42,315 bases of DNA from Marmoricola sp. (GCF_025965215.1 NZ_JAOPXI010000025.1:1-42315); one strand, 5' to 3'. Counted from the first letter of the stretch, positions 32,834 to 42,190 are shown. Translations and numbers: made by a program. Notes: generated by a model not told the origin, from the sequence alone.

Positions 32834-34486
32834 TCAGGCCAACCGCGCGTGAACGACCTCGTCGAGCACCCCCAGCGGCAACGAACCGTTGTCGAGGACA
32901 GCGCTGTGGAACTTCCTGACGTCGAAGCGGGCGCCCTGGCGCTGGCTCGCCTCGGCACGCATCCGGAGGATCTCCAGCCGCCCGATCATGTACGACGTCG
33001 CCTGGCCCGGCGTGAGGATGTAGCGATCGACCTCGGGCCGGCAGATCGCCTCGGTCATCGGTGAGTTCTCGACCATGAAGTCGACGGCCTGCTGGCGCGA
33101 CCAGCCGAGCGCATGCAGACCGGTGTCGACGACGAGCCGGCAGGCGCGCAGCGAGTCGGCCGAGAAGATGCCCATCCGGTCGAGCGCACCCGAGTACAGC
33201 CCCATCTCGTCGGCGAGCCGCTCGGTGTACAGGCCCCAGCCCTCGGCGTACGCGGCGTTGTGCAGGTGCTTGCGGAACTCCGGTACGCCAGTGAGCTCGC
33301 TGGCGATGGCGAGCTGCAAGTGGTGCCCCGGGATGCCCTCGTGAAAGGCCATCGACTCGAGCTCGAAGGTCCCCCAGGCACCCGGGTCCTCCACGTTGAT
33401 GAAGAAGGTGCCGCCGCGCGAGCCGTCCGTCGCCGGCGCGAAGTAGAAGGCCTTCGCACCGGTCGTGGTCGCCTGTACGGCGCACTTGGCCTGCGGGAGC
33501 ACCTCGAACCAGTCCCCCATGGCGTCCCAGGCGCGCTGCATCGCGATCTCGGACGCCTCGACGAGCTGGTCACCGGTCTCGAAGTGCAGCGACGGGTCGG
33601 TACGCATCGCCTCGAAGATCTCCTGCAGGTCATCGGTACCGACGACCTCGGGTCCGAGTTCGCGGTACTCCTCGGCCAGACGGGCGATCTGGTCGAGGCC
33701 GATGTCGTGGATCTCCTGCGCGGTCTTCGTCGTGGTCGTGTAGTAGCGCAGCGTGCGGTCGTAGTCCTCGGCCCCGTCCGGAAGCCAGCACAGGCCGACG
33801 CGGTCATCGGGTCGCGCGGCCGGCAGCGCCGCCTCGACGAGCGCCTCCCGGTACGCCGCCATGCCCGGTCGGATCGCGCTCGCGATCGCCTCGATCATCT
33901 CCGCGCGCCAGGCATCGGCATCCACGTCGGCCGGCAGACCGGTGAGGTCGAGCAACGGGTCCTCGGCGACCGGGACGGCGAGCGCGGCGTCGAGCTGAGC
34001 GATCGTTCCAGTCACGGCGAATCCGGGCGACACCCGACCCCGAGCGACGCCCTCGTGCTGGCGCTGGGCAAGATCGACGTACCAGCGACCGATGGCGCGG
34101 TACTTCTCGACCATGGCCGCAGCGACCTCGGCCGTCGGGATCGCCAGCATCCCCACGACGAGCGGCAGCGAGACCTGGTCGCCGAAGATGGGGTCGGCGG
34201 CGAACTCCCGGAAGCGTCCCTCGATCATTCCCAGCCGGGTCGTCGCCTCGTTGAGCAGCACCGAGCGGGTGATTCGCTGCTGGTCGTCGAGGAGATCGAC
34301 CTCCAGCGCCTCGGCACGGTCGACGAAGTCGCGCAGCTCGGCGGTCTGGCGGTCCTCTTCAGCCCGGCTGGCACCCTCGAACCGGGCGGCGTGCCGGTAG
34401 TCGCCGAGCAGGTGCGCCTCAGTCGGGTTGGCGCGCACGTGCGCTGCGTAGAAGTCCTCCGCGAGTCGGTCGATCGAGTCGGCCAT
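32834..34486 (-). CDS. DUF885 family metallopeptidase-like protein
   Basis: 550 residues from ATG 34486 (AAAGGGG 7 nt upstream). The DUF885 hallmarks are clear: AFHEGIPGHHLQ, the zinc-binding HExxxHH variant, YAEGWGLYTERLADEMG, and the C-terminal ICRPEVDRYILTPGQATSYMIGRLEILRMR. There is no signal peptide, so a cytoplasmic peptidase or carboxypeptidase role is possible. The substrate is unknown. Confidence 0.93.
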   Translation of the reverse strand: MADSIDRLAEDFYAAHVRANPTEAHLLGDYRHAARFEGASRAEEDRQTAELRDFVDRAEALEVDLLDDQQRITRSVLLNEATTRLGMIEGRFREFAADPIFGDQVSLPLVVGMLAIPTAEVAAAMVEKYRAIGRWYVDLAQRQHEGVARGRVSPGFAVTGTIAQLDAALAVPVAEDPLLDLTGLPADVDADAWRAEMIEAIASAIRPGMAAYREALVEAALPAARPDDRVGLCWLPDGAEDYDRTLRYYTTTTKTAQEIHDIGLDQIARLAEEYRELGPEVVGTDDLQEIFEAMRTDPSLHFETGDQLVEASEIAMQRAWDAMGDWFEVLPQAKCAVQATTTGAKAFYFAPATDGSRGGTFFINVEDPGAWGTFELESMAFHEGIPGHHLQLAIASELTGVPEFRKHLHNAAYAEGWGLYTERLADEMGLYSGALDRMGIFSADSLRACRLVVDTGLHALGWSRQQAVDFMVENSPMTEAICRPEVDRYILTPGQATSYMIGRLEILRMRAEASQRQGARFDVRKFHSAVLDNGSLPLGVLDEVVHARLA

Positions 34487-34632
34487 CGGTGCCCCTTTCC
34501 GGGACGAGGGCCGAGCGCCCTCGTCGTGCAGGTCCTCCGACCCTAGGGATTCTTCAGGTCCGACGACAGTCTTTAGGTGCTCCCTGGGAAGGGTCCGCCA
34601 CCGCGCGGCATCCGGCACCACCTCGAGGTCCG

Positions 34633-34645
34633 TAGAATTGGCCGG
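34633..34645 (+). promoter_or_regulatory. Leaderless -10 box of the helicase-associated gene
   Basis: TAGAAT (34633-34638), close to the TATAAT consensus, then 7 nt and ATG 34646, with no Shine-Dalgarno. Confidence 0.6.
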
Positions 34646-36871
34646 ATGCCCACCCCCGACGCACCGCGGACTCTCGCCGACCAGTTCCGGAACTGGCCCG
34701 ACGACCGGGTCGCTGCGCTCCTGGAACAGCGCCCTGACCTCGGCGTGCCGGCACCGTTGGACTCCGCGCAGCTGGCCTCGCGTGCCGTCGTCCGGGTCTC
34801 GGTGGTCCGCGCACTCGACCTGCTCGACCGGCTCGAGCTGGAGACGCTGCTGGCGGTGATCCAGGTCGGCCCGGCGCCCGAGCACGAGATCGCCGCGGTC
34901 CTTGCGGCCCAGCCGGCGTCAGTGGCCACGGCCCTGGAACGACTGGCCGCGCTCGCTCTGGTCTGGGGAACGACCGATGCCTGGCGCGCTACCACGGTGG
35001 TGGCCGACCTGATCGGCCTCCCGGCCGGACCACCGGCGGCGGAGATCGACGGCCTGCTGGCCGACATCGACGAGCGGGCGCGCACGATCCTGGACCACCT
35101 CGACGAGACGGACGCGGCCGGCACGGTGGCCGACGCCCGGACACCGGTGCGGGTCGCCGGTGCCGCCACGCCCACCGAGCACCTCCTCGCCCGGCGCCTG
35201 TTGATGGCCCGAGACGACCGGCACGTGGTGGTGCCGTGGACGGTCCGGCTGCACCTGCGTGGCGGGCGATCGACCCGGTACCCCGTCGACATCGCTCCCG
35301 AGCTCGCCGACAGCGAGCGGACCGCGGCCCAGATCGACCGAGCCGCGGCGGGTGCGGCGTACGAGTTCACCCGACGTACCGAGATGTTGCTGGAGGCCTG
35401 GGCCACCCGGCCACCGGCAGGCCTGAGGGCCGGTGGGCTCGGTGTCCGCGACCTACGTGCGGCGGCCGACCTGATCCACGCCGAGCTGGCCGCAACAGCA
35501 CTGGTCATCGAGACAGCCGCTGCGGCGCACCTGCTCGCACAGGGGATGAACGACGACCTCGACTCGGCCTGGCTGCCGACCGACGCGTACGACGCCTGGG
35601 CAGCTCGATCGACTGCTGAACGTTGGCAGGTGCTGGCCAGGGCCTGGCTCGACAACCCCAGGCTCGCGTCGGCGGTCGGCGGACGTGACGGCGACAAGCC
35701 GATCAACGCCCTCTCCCCCGGGCTCGAACGGTCCTGGCTTCCCGGCGACCGGCGAACGACCCTGGAAGCGCTCGCGGACCTGCCGGTCGGCCGAGCCCTT
35801 GCTGCCGGTACCGGGACCGCCTCCCTGGTCGCGCGTCTGCGCTGGCGCCATCCGCGGCGCCCGGCTGCTCGCCTCGACCTGACGGCCACCACCCTGGAGG
35901 AAGCCGCAGCGCTCGGGCTCACCGGTCTCAGCGGCCTGTCGGGCTTCGGCAGGATGTTGCTGGCCGGCGACGACCCGGCACCGGCCCTGTCCGACTTGCT
36001 CCCGACACCCGTCGACCACGTGCTGATCCAGGCCGACCTGACCGCGGTCGCTCCCGGCCCGCTCGAGCAGGAGTTCGCACGGCGACTGGCCCTGCTGGCC
36101 GACGTCGAGTCGCGTGGCGGCGCCACCGTCTACCGCTTCACCGTCGACTCGGTCCGCCGCAGCTTCGACTCGGGGTGGTCGGCCGTCGAGGTCAAGGACT
36201 TCCTCGCCACCTCCTCGCGGACCCCGGTCCCGCAGGCGCTCGACTACCTGGTCGACGACGTCGCCCGGCGCTTCGGCACCCTGCGGCTCGGTGCGGCGGA
36301 GGCGTTCCTGCGCAGCGACGACGAGACCGCGCTGACCGAGCTGATGCACAACTCCGCTGCCGCATCGCTCCGGCTGCGCCGGATCGCGCCGACGGTGATC
36401 GTCTCCGATGTGCCCCTCCAGGTCCTCCTGCCGAGGCTCCGCGAGCTCGGCGCGGCACCCGTGGTCGAGGCAGCTGACGGCACCGTCCGGATCGCCCGGC
36501 CCGACGAGTTCCGGGCCCGCACACCCCGGTCGCGCACCGCTGAGGTCCGCGCCGACGCGCGCCGAGCCGCCCGCACCTCGGCGGTCGTCGCAGCGATCCG
36601 GGCCGGTGATCGTGCCGCCGCCGAACGTCCCGTGCGAGGTCCGGCGCGCGCACCCGCCGACGTGATGAGCCTGCTGCGTGAGGCCGCCGAGACCTCGGCC
36701 GAGGTCTGGATCGGCTATCTCGACAACCACGGCACGTCCTCGGAACGGGTGGTCAAGCCGCTGGAGGTCGGCGGTGGCCAGCTCTCGGCGTACGACGCGC
36801 GCACCGAGGAGGTCCGCTCCTTCGCGGTGCACCGGATCACGCAGGCCCGACTCGCATCGGCACCCGAGTAA
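34646..36871 (+). CDS. Helicase-associated domain protein (XPB partner)
   Basis: 741 residues from ATG 34646. Actinobacterial proteins of this length with winged-helix repeats (for example LVIQADLTAVAPGPLEQEF near the middle and YRFTVDSVRRSFDSGWSAVEVKDFL), a C-terminal WYL-like segment (EVWIGYLDNHGTSSERVVKPLEVGGGQLSAYD) and no ATPase motifs are annotated helicase-associated or helicase C-terminal-like. It is followed by the XPB helicase gene 29 nt downstream. The two probably act together in DNA repair or transcription-coupled processes. The C-terminal block could recognise RNA, DNA or a nucleotide ligand as in WYL proteins. Confidence 0.85.
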   Translation: MPTPDAPRTLADQFRNWPDDRVAALLEQRPDLGVPAPLDSAQLASRAVVRVSVVRALDLLDRLELETLLAVIQVGPAPEHEIAAVLAAQPASVATALERLAALALVWGTTDAWRATTVVADLIGLPAGPPAAEIDGLLADIDERARTILDHLDETDAAGTVADARTPVRVAGAATPTEHLLARRLLMARDDRHVVVPWTVRLHLRGGRSTRYPVDIAPELADSERTAAQIDRAAAGAAYEFTRRTEMLLEAWATRPPAGLRAGGLGVRDLRAAADLIHAELAATALVIETAAAAHLLAQGMNDDLDSAWLPTDAYDAWAARSTAERWQVLARAWLDNPRLASAVGGRDGDKPINALSPGLERSWLPGDRRTTLEALADLPVGRALAAGTGTASLVARLRWRHPRRPAARLDLTATTLEEAAALGLTGLSGLSGFGRMLLAGDDPAPALSDLLPTPVDHVLIQADLTAVAPGPLEQEFARRLALLADVESRGGATVYRFTVDSVRRSFDSGWSAVEVKDFLATSSRTPVPQALDYLVDDVARRFGTLRLGAAEAFLRSDDETALTELMHNSAAASLRLRRIAPTVIVSDVPLQVLLPRLRELGAAPVVEAADGTVRIARPDEFRARTPRSRTAEVRADARRAARTSAVVAAIRAGDRAAAERPVRGPARAPADVMSLLREAAETSAEVWIGYLDNHGTSSERVVKPLEVGGGQLSAYDARTEEVRSFAVHRITQARLASAPE

Positions 36872-36904
36872 ACTCACGCGGTGATCGTGAGCCTGACGCC
36901 GTGA
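36869..36904 (+). promoter_or_regulatory. Internal promoter and seven-codon coupled ORF before the XPB gene
   Basis: TAAACT (36869-36874) overlaps the TAA stop of the upstream gene. Six nt later GTG 36881 opens a leaderless seven-codon frame, MIVSLTP. Its TGA (36902-36904) overlaps the GTG start of the helicase (36901-36903). The helicase has no Shine-Dalgarno, so reinitiation from the mini-ORF could be how it is translated. No clear -35 is seen. Confidence 0.5.
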
Positions 36905-38550
36905 ACGACGGCCCCCTGATCGTCCAGTCGGACAAGACCCTCCTGCTGGAGGTCGACCACGAGCGCGCTGCCGAGGCGCGCCGGGCGATCGCCCCGTTCG
37001 CCGAGCTCGAACGTTCGCCCGAGCACATCCACACCTACAGGCTCACCCCGCTCGGCCTGTGGAACGCACGCGCTGCCGGCCACGACGCCGAGCAGGTCAT
37101 CGACACCCTGCTCGCGTTCAGTCGCTACGCGGTCCCGCACTCGCTCCTGGTCGACATCGCCGAGACGATGGACCGCTACGGCCGCCTGCGCCTGGAGAAA
37201 CACCCGGTCCACGGCCTGGTCCTGGCCACCACCGACCGCGCCGTGTTCACCGAGGTGATCCGCAGCAAGAAGGTCGCCGGCATGCTCGGCGAGATGCTGG
37301 ACGAGGACACCGTGTCAGTGCACCCCTCCCAGCGCGGCAACCTCAAGCAGGCGCTTCTCAAGCTGGGCTGGCCAGCGGAGGACTTCGCCGGCTACGTCGA
37401 CGGCGAGGCCCATGCGATCGCCCTCGTCGAGGACGGGTGGCAGCTGCGCGACTACCAGAAGCAGGCGGCCGAGTCGTTCTGGCACGGCGGCTCGGGGGTC
37501 GTCGTCCTGCCTTGTGGTGCCGGCAAGACGATCGTCGGCGCGGCGGCGATGGCGCACGCGCAGGCGACCACGTTGATCCTGGTCACTAACACGGTCAGCG
37601 CCCGTCAATGGAAGGCCGAGCTGCTCAAGCGAACCACTCTGACCGAGGAGGAGATCGGTGAGTACTCGGGCGCCCGCAAGGAGATCCGTCCGGTCACCAT
37701 CGCGACGTACCAGGTCCTGACGCTGCGCCGGAAGGGCGTCTACCCCCACCTCGAGCTGCTCGACGCCCGCGACTGGGGCCTGGTCGTGTACGACGAGGTG
37801 CACCTGCTGCCCGCCCCGATCTTCCGGATGACCGCCGACCTGCAGGCCCGTCGCCGGATCGGCCTCACCGCGACCCTGATCCGCGAGGACGGTCGCGAGG
37901 GCGACGTCTTCAGCCTGATCGGCCCCAAGCGTTTCGACGCCCCGTGGAAGGACATCGAGGCGCAGGGCTGGATCGCCCCGGCGGACTGCGTCGAGGTCCG
38001 CGTCACCCTGCCCGAGGGCGAGCGGCTGGCGTACGCGACCGCCGATGCCGACGAGCGCTATCGGCTGGCCAGCTGCACGCCGGCCAAGTCGAGGGTTGCC
38101 GAACAGCTCGTTGCCCAGCACCTGGGCGAGCCGACGCTGGTGATCGGCCAGTACCTCGACCAGCTCGACGAGCTCGGCGAGCACCTCGGCGCCCCGGTGA
38201 TCAAGGGCGAGACGAGCGTGAAGGAACGCGAGGAGCTGTTCGCCGCGTTCCGCGAGGGCGAGATCGACCTGCTGGTCGTCTCGAAGGTCGCGAACTTCTC
38301 GATCGACCTGCCCGAGGCCGCCGTCGCGATCCAGGTGAGCGGGTCGTTCGGGTCACGCCAGGAGGAGGCCCAGCGGCTCGGCCGGCTGCTCCGGCCGAAG
38401 GCGGACGGCCGGACAGCCCGGTTCTACACGATCGTCGCGCGCGACACCGTCGACGCCGACTTCGCCCAGAACCGGCAGCGCTTCCTGGCAGAACAGGGGT
38501 ACGCGTACCGGATCCTGGACGCAGCCGACATCGGCAAGGTGGTCGACTGA
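36901..38550 (+). CDS. XPB/Rad25-type DNA repair helicase
   Basis: 549 residues from GTG 36901. Residues 1-180 hold the N-terminal damage-recognition-like region. The helicase core has LRDYQKQAAESF, Walker A PCGAGKT (204-210), DEVH (298-301), GLTATLIREDGREGDVFSLIGPKRFD with the RED motif of XPB (328-330), and motif VI QRLGRLLRPK. It is an SF2 3'-5' helicase. Actinobacterial XPB unwinds DNA and is linked to repair. Upstream is its helicase-associated partner, and a coupled mini-ORF precedes the start. Confidence 0.95.
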   Translation: MNDGPLIVQSDKTLLLEVDHERAAEARRAIAPFAELERSPEHIHTYRLTPLGLWNARAAGHDAEQVIDTLLAFSRYAVPHSLLVDIAETMDRYGRLRLEKHPVHGLVLATTDRAVFTEVIRSKKVAGMLGEMLDEDTVSVHPSQRGNLKQALLKLGWPAEDFAGYVDGEAHAIALVEDGWQLRDYQKQAAESFWHGGSGVVVLPCGAGKTIVGAAAMAHAQATTLILVTNTVSARQWKAELLKRTTLTEEEIGEYSGARKEIRPVTIATYQVLTLRRKGVYPHLELLDARDWGLVVYDEVHLLPAPIFRMTADLQARRRIGLTATLIREDGREGDVFSLIGPKRFDAPWKDIEAQGWIAPADCVEVRVTLPEGERLAYATADADERYRLASCTPAKSRVAEQLVAQHLGEPTLVIGQYLDQLDELGEHLGAPVIKGETSVKEREELFAAFREGEIDLLVVSKVANFSIDLPEAAVAIQVSGSFGSRQEEAQRLGRLLRPKADGRTARFYTIVARDTVDADFAQNRQRFLAEQGYAYRILDAADIGKVVD

Positions 38551-38551
38551 C

Positions 38552-40198
38552 TCAGCGCAGTCCGATCGTCTGCGCCGCCATCAGCTCCTCGCGCAGCGCC
38601 GGCGACATCCCAGCACTGAGCATCCGGAACGCCACCCTCGAGGAGCCGTTGGCCGGCGGCGGCGGGACGTGCGGGCAGTTGACGTCGGCACGCCGCCCCG
38701 AGACCCGGGCCGGCAGCGCTCCGGTCGCGAGGAAGCTCGCGATCCGGTCATCGACACAGGCGACGCCCGAGAGCGACGACGCGTGCGTCGTACCGCCGAC
38801 GCCGGCGATCAGTCGCGACGTCGGGAAGCGTCCACGCACGGTGAGGGCACCCGAGTACGGCGTGGCCGCGTCGAGTGTCTCGTTGATCAGCAGCACCTTG
38901 CCGGTCACGCGCGCACCGGTGACGTAGACGCGCTGGTGCGACGGGGCCGGCCAGTGGAAGCACGGCGCGTTGTACCAGGTGTTGTCCCACGCGAGGAACG
39001 GGTGCGTCCGGTTGATCCGGCGCGCGTCTCTCATCTGCTTGCGGAACGGAGGCCGGTACACGTCGGTGCACTGGACCGCGTCGTAGACGGCGTACCCGTT
39101 GTCGTCGCCCTGGTTGGCTGCGGCGTACATGTCGAACAGCGCCTTGCCGTGGTGGTGCCGGACCAGGTCGGAGTAGGCCGCACCGATCGTTGCCCAGTCG
39201 TAGACGTAGTAGCCCGCGTCGAGCATCGCGTCGGTGAGCTCGTCGGGGCCGAGGCGTCCGTTGGCGAGCGGGTGCTTGTCGAGCTGCTTGAGCACGAGGT
39301 TGAACCCGGCACGGATGTTCTTGCCGCTCCTTCCCAGGTGGAAGACGCTGTGGTGGCGCGCCATCCAGTTGAAGAACACGTTGATGTTGCGGTCGAAGAA
39401 GATCTCCTGCTGGAGGTTCGCGCCGTACCAGTAGTTCGTCGGGTCGACGATGCCGTCGAGGACGAACTTGCCCACCCGGTTCGGGTACATGGTCGCGTAG
39501 ACCTGGCCGAGGTAGGAGCCGTAGGAGAAGCCGTAGAAGTTGAGCGTGTCGAGCTTCGCGATCTTGGCGGCATCGAGCAGCGGGTTGAACTGGGCCTGGT
39601 AGGCCACCCGCAGGCTCTCCATGTCCTTGACCACATCGCGCGTGCTCATGAACGGCAGCAGCGGCTTCGCCGCGCTGCGACCGCACGCCGCCGCGTAGCC
39701 GTTGGTCTTCCTGATCCAGTAGCGCATCAGGCGCCGGTTGGACGGCTTGAAGTCGGGCCGGTTGTTCCCGAAGTAGTGCGAGTTGCAGTGCAGCGACGGC
39801 TGGCTGCTGCCGACCCCGCGCGGGTCGAACCCGATCCAGTCGTAGGTCATGCCGCCGCCGTTCGGCACGGCTCCCTGGAGGTTCGCGTACGGCAGGCCAG
39901 AGCCGCCGGGTCCACCTGGATTCACGACCATGATGCCCTGGTAGGCACCGGCGGTCGGGTCGGCCAGGACCCGGCTGACGGCGATCTTGACCGTCTTGCC
40001 GTTGTCAGGGTTGGCGTAGTCCAGCGGGACCGTCAGCGTCGAGCACTGCATGCCCCCGCCCGAACAGGACGCCCATGCGGCCAGGGTCGGGGCGAACGCT
40101 GCCTGAGCAGGAGCGACAGGTTCTGCCTGTGCGCCGGTGAACCCCGAGACCGTGATGGCCAGAACCGAACACACGATCAGTACGACGACACGCTTCAC
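38552..40198 (-). CDS. Secreted alpha/beta hydrolase, tripeptidyl aminopeptidase-like
   Basis: 548 residues from GTG 40198 (AAGGA 7 nt upstream). A Sec signal peptide (MKRVVVLIVCSVLAITVSGF, cleavage near AQA-EP at 25) precedes the fold. The oxyanion loop is VNPGGPGGSG, the nucleophile elbow GFSYGSYLG has Ser225, Asp lies in TLDAATPYSG and His in GGTTHASS. The length and the TAP-like C-terminal domain (ending VNCPHVPPPPANG) match Streptomyces tripeptidyl aminopeptidases. It acts outside the membrane on peptides. It is convergent with the XPB gene, with only 1 nt between them. Confidence 0.92.
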   Translation of the reverse strand: MKRVVVLIVCSVLAITVSGFTGAQAEPVAPAQAAFAPTLAAWASCSGGGMQCSTLTVPLDYANPDNGKTVKIAVSRVLADPTAGAYQGIMVVNPGGPGGSGLPYANLQGAVPNGGGMTYDWIGFDPRGVGSSQPSLHCNSHYFGNNRPDFKPSNRRLMRYWIRKTNGYAAACGRSAAKPLLPFMSTRDVVKDMESLRVAYQAQFNPLLDAAKIAKLDTLNFYGFSYGSYLGQVYATMYPNRVGKFVLDGIVDPTNYWYGANLQQEIFFDRNINVFFNWMARHHSVFHLGRSGKNIRAGFNLVLKQLDKHPLANGRLGPDELTDAMLDAGYYVYDWATIGAAYSDLVRHHHGKALFDMYAAANQGDDNGYAVYDAVQCTDVYRPPFRKQMRDARRINRTHPFLAWDNTWYNAPCFHWPAPSHQRVYVTGARVTGKVLLINETLDAATPYSGALTVRGRFPTSRLIAGVGGTTHASSLSGVACVDDRIASFLATGALPARVSGRRADVNCPHVPPPPANGSSRVAFRMLSAGMSPALREELMAAQTIGLR

Positions 40199-40314
40199 AC
40201 GATTTCCTTCCGAAGTCCCGCCGGCACACGGCCGACATCCCGGCCCACCCTGTCTCGCGCAGGCGGAGATGTCCACCGTTTCGGGCGGATTCGGGCAAAC
40301 GGAGCCGGCGCGGG

Positions 40315-41076
40315 TCAGTCGACCGGTACGCCGAGCGCACGCTGGTGGGCGTCGTCGACGAGCAGGCGCCACGCTCGAACCGCAGCAGGATCGACGTACG
40401 CCTTGGTCCAGGATCCGTCAGGTCGCACCTCGTCGGACAGGCCGAACCGACGGACGCCGGCGCGGATCAGCCACGGCACGTGCTCGGCCTCCAGGCCACC
40501 GCACGCCAACAGCAGGGCTGCGATCCGCGGATCACCCTGGGCACGGGAGATCAGCTCCTCGCTTCCCGAGGCCAGGCCGCGGGTCGACCCTGCGGACGCG
40601 ACGCCGACCAGCCCGGGCAGCATCTGCACGTCGCGCCACGCGCGCCGCGCCTCGAGAGCGGAGTCGAACCCGCGGTGGAAGGTCCAGGGCACACCGGACA
40701 GCTCGGCGGCCAGCTCACTGCAGGTCGCCCGGTCGACCTCGAGGTCGCGGTCCAGGAAGCCGAAGGACAGGCCCTCGGCACCGAGCTCGACATAGGCGCG
40801 GGCCAGGGTCACGAGCTCGGTGAAACCCGCGGCATCGACCTCGAGCGAGTCGCGCGTCCGCAGCATCACCCGGACCGGCAGGTCGGTCTCGCGCACGATC
40901 GCGGAGACCGTCGACGGGTCCGGCGACCGGCCGCCCGAGGCCGGCTCGGCGACGAAGAGCAGCGCATCCGCCTCTCCGGCAGTGGCCGCCGCGGCGTCGC
41001 GGGCATGCAGGACGGTGACCTCGAGCAAGGGTGCGGCTTCAGGCGTCGGTGCACAGGGAGGGGACACAATGGTCAT
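40315..41076 (-). CDS. CutC family protein
   Basis: 253 residues if the ATG at 41076 is used; GTG 41067 or TTG 41028, which begins LLEVTVLHARDA, may be the true start since the family starts there. CutC features are LEVTVLHARDA, ELGAEGLSFGFLDRDLEVDRATC, WTFHRGFDSALEARRAW and LLLACGGLEAEHVPWLIRAGVRRFGLS. The barrel fold is conserved; the earlier link to copper homeostasis is disputed. It is divergent from the small Cys-rich gene, with start regions that overlap. Confidence 0.8.
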   Translation of the reverse strand: MTIVSPPCAPTPEAAPLLEVTVLHARDAAAATAGEADALLFVAEPASGGRSPDPSTVSAIVRETDLPVRVMLRTRDSLEVDAAGFTELVTLARAYVELGAEGLSFGFLDRDLEVDRATCSELAAELSGVPWTFHRGFDSALEARRAWRDVQMLPGLVGVASAGSTRGLASGSEELISRAQGDPRIAALLLACGGLEAEHVPWLIRAGVRRFGLSDEVRPDGSWTKAYVDPAAVRAWRLLVDDAHQRALGVPVD

Positions 41077-41419
41077 CGTGGCATTCGACGACCCGGTGAT
41101 GACGGCGCGCGCGCTGGTGTTGCGCGACATGGAGAAGACCGGCGTCGCCGACGCCGAGGGAGTTTCCCTGCTCGAGGAGGCTCTCGCCCAGCGCGCGTGG
41201 TGGCTGGAGCAGTGGCCAGACGGTCGGCCGTTCGTCGTCGGCCTGGTCGCCCAGGACGTCCAGGACGCGCTGCTGGAGTCAGCCGGACGCTGGCCGGTCT
41301 GCACGGCCTGCGAGCACAGCACCCACGCCCTGTACGTCGACCCCGACCTCGGCGGCCCGGACCCCAGCTGGGTCTGCGAAGAGGTCGGCGTCGTGGTCGC
41401 ACCGGTCGGCGGTCTCTGA
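41069..41419 (+). CDS. Small protein of unknown function with a Cys cluster
   Basis: 116 residues from ATG 41069, with GGGAGGGG 6 nt upstream. The N-terminal half is alpha-helical and acidic (VAFDDPVMTARALVLRDMEK). The C-terminal half has PFVVGLVAQDVQDALL, then RWPVCTACEHSTHALYVDP and PSWVCEEVGVVVAPVG. Three Cys and a His could bind zinc. I do not recognise the family. It is divergent from the CutC-like gene with the two start codons 8 bp apart. Confidence 0.7.
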   Translation: MVIVAFDDPVMTARALVLRDMEKTGVADAEGVSLLEEALAQRAWWLEQWPDGRPFVVGLVAQDVQDALLESAGRWPVCTACEHSTHALYVDPDLGGPDPSWVCEEVGVVVAPVGGL

Positions 41420-41442
41420 GGTTTCGACGAGCTCGACCACCG
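41420..41442. repeat. Short REP-like element
   Basis: GGTTTCGACGAGCTCGACCA, continuing CCG, lies just after the stop codon of the small Cys-rich gene and 17 nt before the end of the convergent GntR gene. The core CGAGCTCG is palindromic. It shares its ends with the repeats at 18038-18114 and 19906-19935 and may act as a boundary or terminator. Confidence 0.4.
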
Positions 41443-41458
41443 TTGTGCAGGCGACGGG

Positions 41459-42190
41459 TTAGCGGAGGTGTTCCGGGCGCAGGACAGGCACCCAGAGGGT
41501 GTAGCGGTCGGCGCGGTAGATGCTGCGGGTCACCTCGACCGCAACCTCGCGGCAGAAGGAGCGGCGCGAGATGTGCAGCACCGGCGCACCCGGGTCGAGC
41601 TCGAGCGACTGCGCCTCCTCCTCGGTCGCCACCGCGGCAACGACGGAGTCCTCGCCCCAGGTCGGCATCAGGTCCCGGTCGGCGAAGAAGTAGTACAGGC
41701 TCGAGGGCAGGGCATCGTCGAGGAAGCGCGGGAACGTCTCGAGGGAGAGGTAGACGTGCTGGATGGCGATCGGCTGGCTGTCGGCCAACCGCAACCGCTC
41801 CCAGTGCACGATCGGCGCTCCGACCTCGGCCTCCAGGGCGCGGGCCAGACCCGGACCGGCGGTCTCGCGCCGGGCCAGCAGGGTGCGCGACTCGGGGACC
41901 TTGCCTCGGCGTTCCATCTCCTCGGAGAACGAGGAGAGCCGCATCTGCATGTCGATCAGCGGCTTGGTCACGAAGGTGCCACGACCCGGAATCCGCTCGA
42001 GCAGGCCCTGAGCCACCAAACCGTCGAGGGCATGGCGGACCGTCATCCGCGCCACCCCGAACTGCTCGACGAGGTCGCGCTCGGAGGGGGCGGGGCTGCC
42101 GGGTTCCGCGTCGACGATCAGGGAACGCACGTATTCACGCACCAGCAGGTGCTTGCGCCCCCGCTGGGTCGCCGGAATACCGTGGTCCAC
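41459..42190 (-). CDS. GntR-family regulator, HutC/UTRA type
   Basis: 243 residues from GTG 42190 (GGGAGG 7 nt upstream). The winged helix (about 15-80) reads SERDLVEQFGVARMTVRHALDGLVAQGLLERIPGRGTFV; the UTRA ligand domain (about 95-240) has RETAGPGLARALEAEVGAPIVHWERLRLADSQPIAIQHVYL and APVLHISRRSFC. UTRA regulators bind phosphosugars or small acids; DasR-type relatives respond to GlcN-6-P. The target is not apparent nearby. Confidence 0.93.
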   Translation of the reverse strand: MDHGIPATQRGRKHLLVREYVRSLIVDAEPGSPAPSERDLVEQFGVARMTVRHALDGLVAQGLLERIPGRGTFVTKPLIDMQMRLSSFSEEMERRGKVPESRTLLARRETAGPGLARALEAEVGAPIVHWERLRLADSQPIAIQHVYLSLETFPRFLDDALPSSLYYFFADRDLMPTWGEDSVVAAVATEEEAQSLELDPGAPVLHISRRSFCREVAVEVTRSIYRADRYTLWVPVLRPEHLR

